Shown here piece by piece: positions 1 to 9,654 of a stretch of DNA of 64,000 bases. This DNA is from Brevibacillus ruminantium (GTDB lineage Bacteria; Bacillota; Bacilli; Brevibacillales; Brevibacillaceae): the NCBI RefSeq assembly GCF_023746555.1, contig NZ_CP098755.1:3670501-3734500 (forward strand), in the 5' to 3' direction. Position numbers and translations under genes: made by a program. Below the pieces are notes generated by a model. It saw nothing but the letters and a program-made list of their open reading frames with translations, was not told where the DNA came from and did no database searches. Position 1 is the stretch's first letter. Each line of letters opens with the position of its first letter.

Positions 1-363
<363 letters not shown>

Positions 364-415
364 CTATTATATAGAAACCGTCTGGATTGCACAAGAAAAA
401 ACCGGGTTCTCCCGG

Positions 416-1444
416 TTAGATCAAGAGCATCGCGTCACCGAAGCTAAAAAAACGGTACTCTTCCCGGACAGCCGTCCGGTAGGCATTCATGATATTCTCT
501 TGGCCGGCCAGCGCACTGACCAGCATGACCAGACTCGATTTGGGCAGATGAAAATTGGTCAGAAGTCCATCAATGATGCTGAATTCATATCCCGGAAAAA
601 TGAAGATATCCGTCCAGCCCGACTCTGCTTCCAGTTTGCCGGTATGCCGTTTTCCGGCTGTCTCCAGCGTTCGGCAGGAGGTTGTTCCCACTGCGATCAC
701 TCGTCTTCCTTCTGCCTTGGCGGCATTGACTAGCTGTGCCGTTTCCGGTGAAATTTCAAAATACTCGCTGTGCATGACATGTTCTTCTACAACATCAGCT
801 GTGACGGGGCGAAACGTTCCCAAGCCGACGTGAAGGGTAATGTATGCAAGCTGAACCCCTTTTTCGGCGATCTGCCTGAGGTACGCTTCTGTAAAATGAA
901 GCCCCGCTGTCGGTGCCGCAGCAGACCCTCGCTCTCGTGCGTATACGGTCTGATAGCGCTCCTGGTCCTCCAGCTGCTCATGAATATAAGGCGGCAGCGG
1001 CATGGAGCCGAGCTGATCGAGAATCTCGTAGAAGATTCCCTCGTATTGAAAGCGGACGATCCTGCCGCCTGTTTCCGTGACTTCTTCACAGATACACCGC
1101 AGAAGACCGCCACCAAAGACAACTTCAGTTCCGGGCTTTACTCTTTTCCCCGGCTTGACCAGTGTCTCCCACCGATCGTCGCCCAGTGATTTTAGTAACA
1201 ACACCTCGATTTTCGCACCGGTATCCGCCTTTTCGCCGATCAACCGAGCTGGCAAAACCCGGCTGTCATTCAACACGAGGACATCTCCCGGTCTTAGAAA
1301 ATCGATCAGATCTGTAAATTTGCGATGCGCCAGCTCCCCCGTCTTTTTGTCCATCACCAGCAGGCGTGAAGAGGTACGGTCTGCAAGCGGGTGCTGTGCA
1401 ATCAGTTTTTCCGGCAATTCAAAATCAAATTGTTTGACATCCAC
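416..1444 (-). CDS. queA: S-adenosylmethionine:tRNA ribosyltransferase-isomerase
   Basis: QueA transfers and isomerises the ribosyl group of SAM onto preQ1-tRNA to give epoxyqueuosine. The 342-residue product is the normal family length and opens with the typical [15 protein letters not shown] stretch; PTAGLHFT near residue 175 and the C-terminal [13 protein letters not shown] segment are conserved in the family. The start is a GTG at 1442-1444, with GAGGAG about 9 nt upstream. It lies between the spoIID-like gene and tgt, as in many Bacillales. Confidence 0.96.
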   Translation of the reverse strand: MDVKQFDFELPEKLIAQHPLADRTSSRLLVMDKKTGELAHRKFTDLIDFLRPGDVLVLNDSRVLPARLIGEKADTGAKIEVLLLKSLGDDRWETLVKPGKRVKPGTEVVFGGGLLRCICEEVTETGGRIVRFQYEGIFYEILDQLGSMPLPPYIHEQLEDQERYQTVYARERGSAAAPTAGLHFTEAYLRQIAEKGVQLAYITLHVGLGTFRPVTADVVEEHVMHSEYFEISPETAQLVNAAKAEGRRVIAVGTTSCRTLETAGKRHTGKLEAESGWTDIFIFPGYEFSIIDGLLTNFHLPKSSLVMLVSALAGQENIMNAYRTAVREEYRFFSFGDAMLLI

Positions 1445-1490
1445 AAATGTTGACTCCTCATCAATCAGTTCTCGCGTCTGAAAACTGGCT

Positions 1491-3575
1491 TTAGTATCGC
1501 TCTATAGACACGTTCTGGTAGTAGTGTTGCAAGATTTCCCGATAGTCATACCCGTTCTGAGCCATGGCCTTGGCACCGTATTGAGAGACACCCAATCCGT
1601 GGCCAAATCCGGTTCCCACAAACAGGAACGACTGCTGCTTGGAAGCTACGCGCAGCTTACTGCCTTCACTTAAGATCAGGAACTGGTCGTTGTACCCGTT
1701 TGCAGGCATCGCTCCGTAACCGCCCGCTCCAATCGCCATGACTCCGCCGGATTTAGGGTAGTTGGTACTCTTCCCGCCAGCGCCCAGCACAGTGATGCTG
1801 CCTGTCTCTTCCACATCAAACTTGGTGCTGCGCAGCGCTGATCCCCCTTGCTGAAAGATGGAACGATGCGCATCCGGTGAAGAAACTTTTATTACCTGTC
1901 CGTTCGCCTCCATCTCCAGCACGCGACCAGACTCGCCTCGATCTGTTACGCGAAGGGTCTGGACCACTCCACTGATCCGTTTCCCATTGTTTTTGTCCTG
2001 GCTCGCGTTGATCATGGCCGCTACCTCTTCGCCGGTATAAGGCCCCCGCGTCCAGCTATATGCATTTTCTTCGGCCACGTCACGAATAATCGTCACCACA
2101 GTTCCCTGTGACAAACTGGTTAAAACGCGATGGAACGCTGTACTGGGACCGGAGCGCATATTGGTATTCTCCGTATTGACGACCGCTTCCCTCAGACCCA
2201 GCGCATTTTTCCCCGAGCCAAGCTGCACCAGATCACTTCGGATGAAGCCAAACGTACCGTCGCCAAGTGAAACCTGATACCATAGCGGGGCTTTTTCCAA
2301 AGGCTCGGCGTCATCGCTCATCACCGGGCGCAGATAGGGCACCTCGTTGCCCCAAACTTCCGTGCCATCCGCCGTCATACCGCCCGCATTGGAATAATAC
2401 AGGGCTTCTGCCAGTTTTCCTTTGTAATAGATGACTTCTCCTTCGGTATCATCCACGGCTTTGCGCGTGTCTTTCGACTCTTTCTCGTAGCCGTAATACG
2501 CCTGTTCAAAAACGGTGTCGGAAAGATTGGCGATCCCGTATTTATTCCCCTGAGCCAACGCTCGTGTGCGAGCCAGAACCGCCTGTGTTTTTAGAGCTTC
2601 GATCGGCCATCCAGGCGCCATCTCTGACCCTACAACACTGTAGAGATACTCTTCCATTGGCAATTCATTGATCACGGCCATGTTTCCCTTGTATTCCGAC
2701 AGCTCAATGCTGCCCCGATATTTTCGGCCTTCCCGTTCTTCCACGCTGATCGGTGACCGCGAGCCGCCTTTTTCCGGTTCGACATGCAGGGTCGTGTTCG
2801 GAGAAAAGACGTATTTCCACACTGCACCTGTACCGATCAAGTCCTTTTTCAGGACCACATACGAGGAGCTGTTCGCTTCCTGGTAGGAAAATCCGGGGTA
2901 CGCAGCTCTGGCTTTTTGCGACAGCCTTTGAACCGCATCCTTGCTTACTTCATCCCCGATCCACAAGGCATAGGAAAGCTTGCCGCGGTCGAGCAACATC
3001 ACCGGATAGGCCGGGATACCGGATGAAACGAAAGCCTGTTGCCACTCCTGGGCTTCCTTTACGCTGTTAAAACGGCCGGCTTCCAAGCGCAGCGGCCCTT
3101 TTACGACAGGCTGTTGGCCCGTTGCATTGGCAACGGCTGCTGCCTGGGCAGAAGCGGCCTGAGACGTGTTATAGGCCCCGCTGACAACCTGGTAGCTCCG
3201 CTGGCCGCTGTACTCGGCGATTTGTATGGACGCATCTATTTTTCGTTGGCTCAACTGCTGCGCCACCTGCTGGGCCCGAGTTAAATCACTTGTTTCCAAA
3301 GCCTGCAGATAATATCGGTCTACGCGTGCTCTCGCGCTTTCTCCGCCCAGATTTGGGAGTTTCGTTGCTCCGTCCCCGGTTCGCATCGTCACTTCCAATC
3401 CGCCGTCTGCTGACAGAGTGACCGAAGGGACTACTCCGCGATAGCCCACACTATTATCAATAAACAGCGCAACCCGTATCATGTCACCTGCTGCCAGTGC
3501 AGGGACTTGCACCGCCAATAGCGATAACGATAACAAGCCGGCTGAGAGGACTTTCCCTATCTTCCGCTTCCACAT
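1491..3575 (-). CDS. Secreted SpoIID/LytB-domain protein with SPOR-like and SH3-like parts
   Basis: The 694-residue product has a signal peptide (residues 1-29, ending PALAA). Residues about 85-235 look like SPOR-type repeats, which bind septal glycan. A SpoIID/LytB domain follows, with the catalytic-type glutamate in [20 protein letters not shown] (about Glu318) and the family C-terminus [13 protein letters not shown] (about 657-669). A bacterial SH3-like segment ([14 protein letters not shown], about 471-484) is inserted in the SpoIID domain. The family contains lytic transglycosylases acting on denuded glycan; the exact role here is inferred. The gene sits between ruvB/DUF2905 and queA, and its start is supported by AAGGTAGGA upstream. 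Confidence 0.85.
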   Translation of the reverse strand: MWKRKIGKVLSAGLLSLSLLAVQVPALAAGDMIRVALFIDNSVGYRGVVPSVTLSADGGLEVTMRTGDGATKLPNLGGESARARVDRYYLQALETSDLTRAQQVAQQLSQRKIDASIQIAEYSGQRSYQVVSGAYNTSQAASAQAAAVANATGQQPVVKGPLRLEAGRFNSVKEAQEWQQAFVSSGIPAYPVMLLDRGKLSYALWIGDEVSKDAVQRLSQKARAAYPGFSYQEANSSSYVVLKKDLIGTGAVWKYVFSPNTTLHVEPEKGGSRSPISVEEREGRKYRGSIELSEYKGNMAVINELPMEEYLYSVVGSEMAPGWPIEALKTQAVLARTRALAQGNKYGIANLSDTVFEQAYYGYEKESKDTRKAVDDTEGEVIYYKGKLAEALYYSNAGGMTADGTEVWGNEVPYLRPVMSDDAEPLEKAPLWYQVSLGDGTFGFIRSDLVQLGSGKNALGLREAVVNTENTNMRSGPSTAFHRVLTSLSQGTVVTIIRDVAEENAYSWTRGPYTGEEVAAMINASQDKNNGKRISGVVQTLRVTDRGESGRVLEMEANGQVIKVSSPDAHRSIFQQGGSALRSTKFDVEETGSITVLGAGGKSTNYPKSGGVMAIGAGGYGAMPANGYNDQFLILSEGSKLRVASKQQSFLFVGTGFGHGLGVSQYGAKAMAQNGYDYREILQHYYQNVSIERY

Positions 3576-3714
3576 GACGTCTCGTCCTACCTTTCACCTG
3601 ATTTGTTTGAAAGTCGAATATTGGCATGAACTCCCATATTTTTCGACAAATCTGGCGTTTCTCCTGCTTCAGACGGAGAATTCGGGACTTGGGTCGCAGT
3701 CATTTTGAAAACAC

Positions 3715-3737
3715 AAAAAAAGACGCCCTCAGGCGTC
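3715..3737 (-). terminator. Rho-independent terminator of the regulator-peptide operon
   Basis: On the minus strand the arms GACGCC and GGCGTC flank a 4-nt loop and are followed by seven T. It lies 50 nt past the peptide gene stop and closes the regulator-peptide operon. Confidence 0.85.
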
Positions 3738-3786
3738 GACTTTCCAATCGTTTTCAAGATTTTCTTCTCGTTCAGTACCGTGTTCC

Positions 3787-3933
3787 TTAGTATCCAGGGT
3801 CGATGTCAAATGTCCCGATTGCTGTCGTTGACTTCGGCTTGGATACCACTGTTGCTTTCTCTGCTCCTAAAACAGGCGTTACCATTGTAATCGCCATCAG
3901 CAAAACCAACATTCCGGTCAGAAACTTTTTCAT
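3787..3933 (-). CDS. Small exported pre-propeptide, putative quorum-sensing signal
   Basis: A 48-residue ORF with AGGAGG 8 nt before its ATG. Its start overlaps the stop of the HTH-TPR regulator as ATGA. Residues 1-24 are a classical signal peptide: Lys2-Lys3, a hydrophobic core (FLTGMLVLLMAITMV) and a likely signal-peptidase site after VLGA. The remaining 24 residues begin EKATVVSKPK and end GTFDIDPGY. Size, export signal and position directly behind an RRNPP-type receptor are the hallmarks of Phr, NprX and PapR precursors, so a mature peptide from the C-terminal end (for example within GTFDIDPGY) is inferred. I do not recognise the peptide sequence itself. The coding call is strong; the signalling role is inference. 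Confidence 0.8.
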   Translation of the reverse strand: MKKFLTGMLVLLMAITMVTPVLGAEKATVVSKPKSTTAIGTFDIDPGY

Positions 3934-5207
3934 ACCATCTGCCTCCTTTGGATTGTTTTTGGGCTATTATTACTATGACATAAAATTGAAAGTTTTTCCA
4001 TATATTCACGAGGCAAAATTTCGGATTCCTTCACATACGCTTCCATAATGATTCCTACGCACTCCGTAACAGACTGGAAAGCACTGATTTGCCGATAGTA
4101 ATCGAGGCTCTCAAACAAGCTTTCGATCCCGAATGGAAAGTACCCATGCTCGAGGAGATAGACTCCTTTTCGCTTCAGGTACATGGCGACATGCTCTACT
4201 TTTTTGGGTGTATTCATCTGAAGCGGCAGGAAATAGGTTTCTCTTTCCAAAAGGGATTGAATGGCCTGGTTATCCTCCGCACTGGCATAGCATTCCAGCA
4301 AATCGGTCGCAATGGCAATGCGCGTCTCACGCTCTGCTTCATCCAGACAGATTTCAAATTCAGCGATCGCCTCGTCGAATTCACCTTTCTGTGCGTACAG
4401 TTGAGCACGCAGGTAGCGGGCGTTGTTGGCGTTTACGTAGTCACTTTTTTCATACTTTTTCAAGTACAGCTCGGCCAAAATGGAATCACCCAAATTGATG
4501 TACGAGTTGGTAATGGCGAGTAGTGCCGATGCCATCAGTTCACTCTCATCCGTATCGCCGGCGATCCCCTGTCTGCACAAATGGATGCAATCGTCGAAAT
4601 ACTTCAACGCATAAGCCTGCAGGCCAAGCCTGTAATAGGCGTTCATTCGCTCACTAACGGTCAGGTACTCAATGTAGGAGAGTATTTCTTTCCCTCTCCG
4701 GTATGTCTCCTCCATGCGGGAAAAATCGTACCGCTCGATCAAATACCGCTCTAATAAAGCCTTTGCCAGATAAAACGGTATGCCCTGTTTCTTGGTACTA
4801 TCGATGATCATATCGTAAATCGTGATTTTGATTTCCTCATCTTCTGTCTCTCTGGTGACTTGAAGGAGGTAATCAAGCGCGAAAAACGTGTTGATTCTCG
4901 TTGATTCCAACAGTTTTCTGGCGGCCTTTCGGACGATGTGCCGATCCGTATGAGCGATAGCCTCGGCTAAAAGAAATTTCAAGATGTCTGCGCGCTCCGA
5001 AATGTCTACATATAAAGAAATTACACGTTCATAAGGAATGTTGAGTACGGAGGCGATCTTGTTCCAAGTGGCAAAGCCCGGTCTTTTTGTTTCGCCCGAT
5101 TCGATTCGTCCAAGTACACTGCGGTTGATCCCTGTTCGTTCGGACAATTCTTGCAAGGTCATATTTGCCCGATAACGGTGCGCTTTCATGATTTCCGAAA
5201 ACGACAT
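3930..5207 (-). CDS. HTH-TPR transcriptional regulator, RRNPP-type peptide receptor candidate
   Basis: The 425-residue product has an N-terminal XRE-type helix-turn-helix (about residues 1-60; LQELSERTGINRSVLGRIES is the recognition region). The rest, about 75-410, is an all-helical array of TPR-like repeats (for example LRAQLYAQKGEFDEAIAEFE). This is the architecture of PlcR, NprR, AimR and the Rap relatives, whose TPR domain binds a re-imported peptide. The ATG at 5205-5207 is preferred over an upstream in-frame ATG at 5265-5267 because AGGGGG lies 8 nt before it and the upper one has no ribosome site. The stop overlaps the start of the exported peptide gene. Which genes it controls is not visible here. 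The operon interrupts an otherwise conserved ruvB-queA neighbourhood. Confidence 0.85.
   Translation of the reverse strand: MSFSEIMKAHRYRANMTLQELSERTGINRSVLGRIESGETKRPGFATWNKIASVLNIPYERVISLYVDISERADILKFLLAEAIAHTDRHIVRKAARKLLESTRINTFFALDYLLQVTRETEDEEIKITIYDMIIDSTKKQGIPFYLAKALLERYLIERYDFSRMEETYRRGKEILSYIEYLTVSERMNAYYRLGLQAYALKYFDDCIHLCRQGIAGDTDESELMASALLAITNSYINLGDSILAELYLKKYEKSDYVNANNARYLRAQLYAQKGEFDEAIAEFEICLDEAERETRIAIATDLLECYASAEDNQAIQSLLERETYFLPLQMNTPKKVEHVAMYLKRKGVYLLEHGYFPFGIESLFESLDYYRQISAFQSVTECVGIIMEAYVKESEILPREYMEKLSILCHSNNSPKTIQRRQMV
4002..4032 (-). promoter_or_regulatory. Possible sigma-H promoter inside the regulator gene, reading into the peptide gene
   Basis: On the minus strand GAAGGAATC (4024-4032) matches 8 of 9 positions of the sigma-H -35 consensus RNAGGAWWW. 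CGTGAATAT (4002-4010) matches the -10 RNNGAATWW except for the first base. The 13-nt spacer is one longer than usual. Bacillus phr genes often have a sigma-H promoter at this place, within the 3' end of rap. Inference only. Confidence 0.35.
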
Positions 5208-5257
5208 CGCTACGCCCCCTACTTCTCTTTTTCCATCCCCATAATATGTAAAATTCA

Positions 5258-5291
5258 TGTGAATCATATCACAATTTTAACAATTCAACAA
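5258..5291 (-). promoter_or_regulatory. Sigma-A-type promoter and overlapping palindrome of the regulator operon
   Basis: Minus strand: -35 TTGTTG (5286-5291), a 17-nt spacer and -10 TATGAT (5263-5268). The -10 is exactly the 6-nt centre of the palindrome TGTGA-N6-TCACA (5258-5273), a likely operator for repression or autoregulation. The -35 overlaps the T-tract of the terminator upstream. Confidence 0.65.
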
Positions 5292-5320
5292 GAAAACAGC
5301 CCGCCAAAAAACTTGCGGGC
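5290..5320 (-). terminator. Terminator after the DUF2905 gene
   Basis: Minus strand GCCCGC and GCGGGC arms (5315-5320 and 5299-5304) with a 10-nt loop, followed by TGTTTTCTTG. It ends the ruvC-ruvA-ruvB-DUF2905 transcript. Confidence 0.75.
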
Positions 5321-5337
5321 ATGACGCTCCATATCGC

Positions 5338-5556
5338 TTATTTAAAAAGTCGAAACAGATAAGAAGCCAGGGAAAGCACAATACTGATGACAATGCAGGT
5401 GACCACTGGAAAGTAAAACTTGACGTTTTCCTTTTCCACAACGATATCACCGGGAAGGCGTCCCAAAGGCAAAAATCTGCCCCCAACCTGCCACAAAAGA
5501 CCGATGACAATCAGCACGGCACCACCAATAATCAAAAGTTTGGCTACCGGATTCAT
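5338..5556 (-). CDS. DUF2905 family small membrane protein
   Basis: The 72-residue protein has two transmembrane segments (about residues 6-24 and 49-70) separated by a loop containing [23 protein letters not shown], the characteristic DUF2905 core. Function is unknown; the family is commonly found next to ruvB in Firmicutes. Its ATG overlaps the ruvB stop, so it is translationally coupled to ruvB. Confidence 0.85.
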   Translation of the reverse strand: MNPVAKLLIIGGAVLIVIGLLWQVGGRFLPLGRLPGDIVVEKENVKFYFPVVTCIVISIVLSLASYLFRLFK

Positions 5557-6554
5557 GCTTTTTTCATCTCCCGACCAAAATGTTCATAGGCATCAGGGGT
5601 AGCGACCCGTCCCCTTGGAGTGCGCTGAATAAAGCCGATCTGCAGCAGATAAGGCTCACAGACATCCTCAATCGTCTGGCTCTCTTCTCCAATCGTGGCG
5701 GAAATCGTATCCAAACCGACTGGTCCGCCGTCGAACCGATCAATAATGGCGAGGAGCAGCTTGTGATCGATGTGATCCAGTCCGCAGGCATCTACCTGCA
5801 GACGCTCCAATGCTTCCCGGGCGATTTCTGCCGTTACGACGCCTTCTCCCTGTACCTGCGCAAAGTCACGAACACGTTTTAACAGGCGATTCGCCACGCG
5901 CGGTGTCCCTCGCGATCGTTTGGCAATTTCGACAGCCCCGTCCTCACGCATGCCAATCTGCAAAATATCAGCGGCTCGACTGACAATGAAGGTCAATTCC
6001 GGTACTGTATAGAACTCCAGGCGATTGACGACCCCAAAACGGTCGCGAAGCGGAGAGGAAAGCATCCCTGCGCGGGTCGTCGCTCCCACCAGCGTAAACG
6101 GAGGAAGATCAAGCCGGACGCTTCGAGCGCTGGGCCCTTTTCCAATAATGATGTCAAGCGCAAAGTCTTCCATCGCCGGATAGAGCACCTCTTCGACACT
6201 CCGGTTCAGACGGTGAATCTCATCGATAAACAGGACATCGCCTTCCTGGAGATTCGTCAGGATGGCTGCCAGATCACCCGGACGTTCAATGGCGGGCCCG
6301 GAGGTCGTGCGGATGCTGACGCCCAATTCATTGGCAATTATCTGCGACAGCGTCGTTTTGCCAAGACCCGGCGGTCCATAAAGCAAGACGTGGTCAAGCG
6401 CTTCTTTGCGCATCTTGGCCGCCTCGATAAAGACCTTCAGATTATCTTTTGCCTGCTGCTGTCCAATATATTCATGAAGATAACGAGGGCGAAGACTTAG
6501 CTCTGCCGCATCCTCTTCCCAGTTCATATGTGTCGTGATGATGCGATCGTCCAC
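5553..6554 (-). CDS. ruvB: Holliday junction branch-migration helicase RuvB
   Basis: RuvB is the hexameric AAA+ motor that moves Holliday junctions with RuvA. The 333-residue product has Walker A GPPGLGKT (60-67), Walker B/DEIH (110-113), the family sensor-1 segment [11 protein letters not shown] and a C-terminal winged-helix region ending in QRTPRGR. The start is a GTG at 6552-6554 with an AGGGGG site formed by the end of ruvA. The gap to ruvA is 4 nt. Confidence 0.98.
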   Translation of the reverse strand: MDDRIITTHMNWEEDAAELSLRPRYLHEYIGQQQAKDNLKVFIEAAKMRKEALDHVLLYGPPGLGKTTLSQIIANELGVSIRTTSGPAIERPGDLAAILTNLQEGDVLFIDEIHRLNRSVEEVLYPAMEDFALDIIIGKGPSARSVRLDLPPFTLVGATTRAGMLSSPLRDRFGVVNRLEFYTVPELTFIVSRAADILQIGMREDGAVEIAKRSRGTPRVANRLLKRVRDFAQVQGEGVVTAEIAREALERLQVDACGLDHIDHKLLLAIIDRFDGGPVGLDTISATIGEESQTIEDVCEPYLLQIGFIQRTPRGRVATPDAYEHFGREMKKA

Positions 6555-6558
6555 TACG

Positions 6559-7176
6559 TTACCCCCTCATAAACAAGGCGAGACCCTGCTTGATCAATTG
6601 TTCGATACCGGCGCCATTTTTCGCTTCTTTGGACAGCTCTCCGCGTATTTTTTGCACTTCCAGATCGGAATAGCCCAGCGATTGCAGTGCATCTACTGCC
6701 TCCTGCAGGGTTGTCGCAGCGGAGGCGCCTGCGGTCAATTCAGTTGCCGCCACGGTCTGGAACGCAGAAGGTGTAAAGCCGGACAGCTTATCCTTCAGAT
6801 CGAGAATGATCCGTTGGGCCGTCTTTTTCCCGATTCCAGGGAACTTCGTCAAATAGGTGACGTTCTCCTGTTGAACGGCCATGACGATCTGCTCCGGCGT
6901 CGCAGCGGAAAGGATCGCCAAGCCGCCTTTTGGACCGATGCCGGAAACGTCAAGCAATTTGCGAAACAGGTCGCGCTCGTCCCGCGTCGGAAAGCCGTAC
7001 AGCAAAATGGCGTCTTCCCGCACATGATGATGCGTATAAAGCTTGGTCTTCATTCCTTCGTACCTGACGAAATGATACGGATTGGGACAGAACAGCCGAT
7101 ACCCGATCCCTCCCGTCTCCACAACCACATACTCGGAATCCAGGTAGACCAGTGTCCCTTCCACAAAATCAATCAT
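6559..7176 (-). CDS. ruvA: Holliday junction DNA-binding protein RuvA
   Basis: RuvA binds the four-way junction as a tetramer and loads RuvB. The 205-residue product has an N-terminal OB-fold ([20 protein letters not shown]), a tandem helix-hairpin-helix region ([14 protein letters not shown] and [20 protein letters not shown]) and the C-terminal domain III that contacts RuvB ([15 protein letters not shown]). Its ATG overlaps the ruvC stop by ATGA. Confidence 0.98.
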   Translation of the reverse strand: MIDFVEGTLVYLDSEYVVVETGGIGYRLFCPNPYHFVRYEGMKTKLYTHHHVREDAILLYGFPTRDERDLFRKLLDVSGIGPKGGLAILSAATPEQIVMAVQQENVTYLTKFPGIGKKTAQRIILDLKDKLSGFTPSAFQTVAATELTAGASAATTLQEAVDALQSLGYSDLEVQKIRGELSKEAKNGAGIEQLIKQGLALFMRG

Positions 7177-7673
7177 TTCTGTGCTCCTTCCGCCAGGGAA
7201 ATGAATGTTCGAGTTTGCGCGTGAGTTATGGCAATCCCCAATGCGTCGGCCACGTCATCCGGCTTGGGCACTTCCTTTAACTTCAGCAGCATCTTCGTCA
7301 TTTCCTGAATTTGTTTTTTCTCTGCCCCGCCGTATCCGGTAACCGCTTGCTTCACTTGCATGGGCGTATACTCATAGACAGGAATCCCTGCCAGCTCAGC
7401 GGCCAGCAGGATCACACCACGCGCCTGACCTACGGTGAAGGCGGTCGTGACGTTTTTATTGAAAAACAGCTTTTCCACAGCCATCTCATCCGGTTTATAT
7501 GTATCGAGCAAGGTTTGCATCGCTTCAAATATTTGCTTTAAACGAAGCGGCACCGGCAACCCTGCCTCGGTTTGGATACTTCCGTATTGAACGGGCTTAA
7601 GCTGACTCCCCTGTTTGTCGATCACACCGAAACCGACGATGGCGATTCCCGGGTCAATCCCGATGATCTTCAT
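7173..7673 (-). CDS. ruvC: Crossover junction endodeoxyribonuclease RuvC
   Basis: RuvC is the Holliday junction resolvase. The 166-residue product shows the RNase H-fold acidic residues: Asp7 in IIGIDPG, the glutamate in AVEKLFFNKN, and the aspartates in PDDVADALGIA. An ATG 15 nt further upstream is in frame, but the GGAG it contains is the ribosome site for the ATG at 7671-7673, which gives the family's usual N-terminus. B. subtilis lacks ruvC in this operon, whereas clostridia and Paenibacillaceae carry it. Confidence 0.95.
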   Translation of the reverse strand: MKIIGIDPGIAIVGFGVIDKQGSQLKPVQYGSIQTEAGLPVPLRLKQIFEAMQTLLDTYKPDEMAVEKLFFNKNVTTAFTVGQARGVILLAAELAGIPVYEYTPMQVKQAVTGYGGAEKKQIQEMTKMLLKLKEVPKPDDVADALGIAITHAQTRTFISLAEGAQK

Positions 7674-7709
7674 GGCCCACAACTCCATTTGGAAGGTTTA
7701 CTGTCTATT

Positions 7710-7738
7710 ACTGTACCACAAAGCTGGAAAAAAGCGAA
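7710..7738 (-). promoter_or_regulatory. Putative promoter of the ruvC-ruvA-ruvB operon
   Basis: Minus strand TTCGCT (7733-7738), a 17-nt spacer and TACAGT (7710-7715) with a TGG extension typical of extended -10 promoters. It lies on the ruvC side of the intron, so the intron does not separate ruvC from it. Confidence 0.5.
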
Positions 7739-7769
7739 CGTGCATTTCCATGTTTGCACAGGAAATCGA

Positions 7770-9649
7770 GTAGGAGGGGGTGGCTGACCCCCGACCTCTC
7801 ACACCACCGTACGTACCGTTCGGTATACGGCGGTTCATCTAGGTATGACGTAAAAGAAAATACCTATCCGTAAGACTTTTCAGACCTTCGGTCTGCCAGT
7901 AGGCGTTATTCAAAGTTCTGTGAAGTATAGGACTGCATGCAATACGCCAGTATTTCTTACGTGAATTACCCCATTCGTAGGCTTTTGCTTTGGGTACTCC
8001 CAAGGTAATGAGCCTTTTTACTTTTGTTTTGGGGTTCTTCCACTGTTTCCAGAGGCACATGCGGAGCCTTCTTCTTATCCATTCGTCTAGACTGGTAAAT
8101 ACCGAAGGTGTGTCTGCAAGTGAGAAGTATCCCGCCCAGCCAATCAGGTATTGATTTAGCTGTTCAATCCGATACTCCATGGGAAGCGCTTTAGATCTTG
8201 AGGTAAGTTCCCGAATTCGTTGTTTTACCTTCTTCATGCTTTCTTTCGCAATTCGAACCTTTGGATCAGACTGATAGGTAAAGCTAAACCCAAGAAATTT
8301 ACGCTTCCACGGTCTGTCTACCGCGCTTTTCTCTTGGTTGACTTTGAGTTTTAGCTTTCCTTCAATAAACGCGGTAATGGATGTCATCACCCGTTTGCCA
8401 GCCTTCTTTGAGGAAATATATACGTTGCAGTCGTCCGCATAACGGACGAAGCTAAGCCCACGTTTTTCAAGCTCCATATCCAATTCATGCAGCATAATGT
8501 TGGATAAGAGCGGACTTAGAGGGCCACCTTGCGGTACCCCTTCCTCGTTGGCTGTTTCTAGTCCGTTAATCATGACGCCAGATTCTAAATAGCTTCTGAT
8601 GAGCTTAAGAAGTGTCTTGTCCTTGACATGTTTAGCGATTAGGCCCATTAACTTGTCATGGTTCACTTTATCGAAGAATTTCTCTAAGTCTAAGTCAACA
8701 ACCCATCGTTTCCCGTCTTTCATAAATCCCTTCGCCCTTCGGACTGCATCGTGTCCTCGTCTATTTGGTCGGAAACCATAACTGTGTTCGGAAAACATCG
8801 GATCGAAGATCGGGGTAAGAATCTGAGCGATTGCCTGTTGGATAAAGCGGTCTGTTACGGTAGGTATCCCTAACAAGCGCACGCCACCGTTCGGTTTCGG
8901 GATTTCGATCCTTCGGACTGGTTGCGGTTGATAGGTACCTGCCTCTACCTGCTGGCGGATGGAGTCCCAGTTGGTCATGATATGTTCACGTAGGGATTTT
9001 ACTGACATACCATCCACACCGTGGCTTCCTTTATTCTTTTCCACTCTCTTTAATGCTGTCAGAAGGTTTTCCCGTGACAGAAGCTGCTTCATCATTTGAA
9101 GTATTCCTTTCGCGTGAACGTTCTTTCTATTTGTGCCATTCTTACTTCAGCCCTCTCAGAGTCCCCCGTGGGATTCACCACTTCCTCCCCTGAGCAGGTC
9201 CTTGCGGATTGTCTGCTTCATCAGCAAGAATGAACGCCTAGCTTCTCGTTCTTCCTAGATGTTCGGTCCTTCCCTGTTCAGGTGCCCCTTACTACGGTAC
9301 TATGACCTCTGCTGACCCCTGACCGTTCAGCTTCTCCTCTTGAAGAAGGTTACCATGTGGGCATGGCGTTCCGATCAGGTCTCCCCAGGTAAGAGCGTTA
9401 TCTTCCCCTCCATCTATCTGCCTCATTTACTCTCATTCGCCTTTGGCAGTAGGGACTTCGCCTTGACATGCAGACTCATCCAGCGAATGCTAGCCTCATA
9501 TGAGGTTCGTGTTCCTCAGACCGGAGGTTTGCCGCCGACTTCCTTCAGATTCCACCTCACGGTGGACACCCTTGTCTTAAGCTAATGGCTACTACTGCCT
9601 TCGCCATTCGGGACTTTAACCCTATAGATAACGACCATGCTGGGCGCAC
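7770..9649 (-). mobile_element. Group II intron, bacterial class C type, with encoded maturase
   Basis: The 5' end on the minus strand is GTGCGCCCAGCATGG at 9649, the consensus start of this intron class. Domain V is at 7795-7836 (GAACCGCC paired with GGTGGTG around GTACGTACGG). Domain VI follows as a GGGGG/CCCCC hairpin at about 7774-7795, and the intron ends near CCTAC at 7770 (a few nt later is also possible). About 550 nt of non-coding ribozyme (domains I-IV 5' part) lies at 9096-9649; it contains no other gene. The 5' exon is a terminator hairpin with its T-tract, the preferred target of class C introns. Confidence 0.9.
7839..9095 (-). CDS. ltrA: Group II intron reverse transcriptase/maturase
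   Basis: The 418-residue intron-encoded protein splices and mobilises its host intron. The reverse-transcriptase domain spans about residues 20-300, with the first catalytic Asp in WVVDLDLEKFFD (Asp134), EGVPQGGPLSPLLSN (185-199) and YADD (219-222). The maturase domain (GIIM type) fills about 310-400, including NQYLIGWAGYF. There is no C-terminal HNH endonuclease, as expected for class C introns that use stem-loop targets. The reading frame is intact, so the element may be active. Confidence 0.95.
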   Translation of the reverse strand: MMKQLLSRENLLTALKRVEKNKGSHGVDGMSVKSLREHIMTNWDSIRQQVEAGTYQPQPVRRIEIPKPNGGVRLLGIPTVTDRFIQQAIAQILTPIFDPMFSEHSYGFRPNRRGHDAVRRAKGFMKDGKRWVVDLDLEKFFDKVNHDKLMGLIAKHVKDKTLLKLIRSYLESGVMINGLETANEEGVPQGGPLSPLLSNIMLHELDMELEKRGLSFVRYADDCNVYISSKKAGKRVMTSITAFIEGKLKLKVNQEKSAVDRPWKRKFLGFSFTYQSDPKVRIAKESMKKVKQRIRELTSRSKALPMEYRIEQLNQYLIGWAGYFSLADTPSVFTSLDEWIRRRLRMCLWKQWKNPKTKVKRLITLGVPKAKAYEWGNSRKKYWRIACSPILHRTLNNAYWQTEGLKSLTDRYFLLRHT

Positions 9650-9654
9650 ATGAA

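Noticed and set aside
3806..4009. 67-codon minus-strand frame over the peptide gene
   Set aside because: It is out of frame with both the regulator and the exported peptide and lacks a ribosome site; the 48-codon frame with AGGAGG is the real gene.
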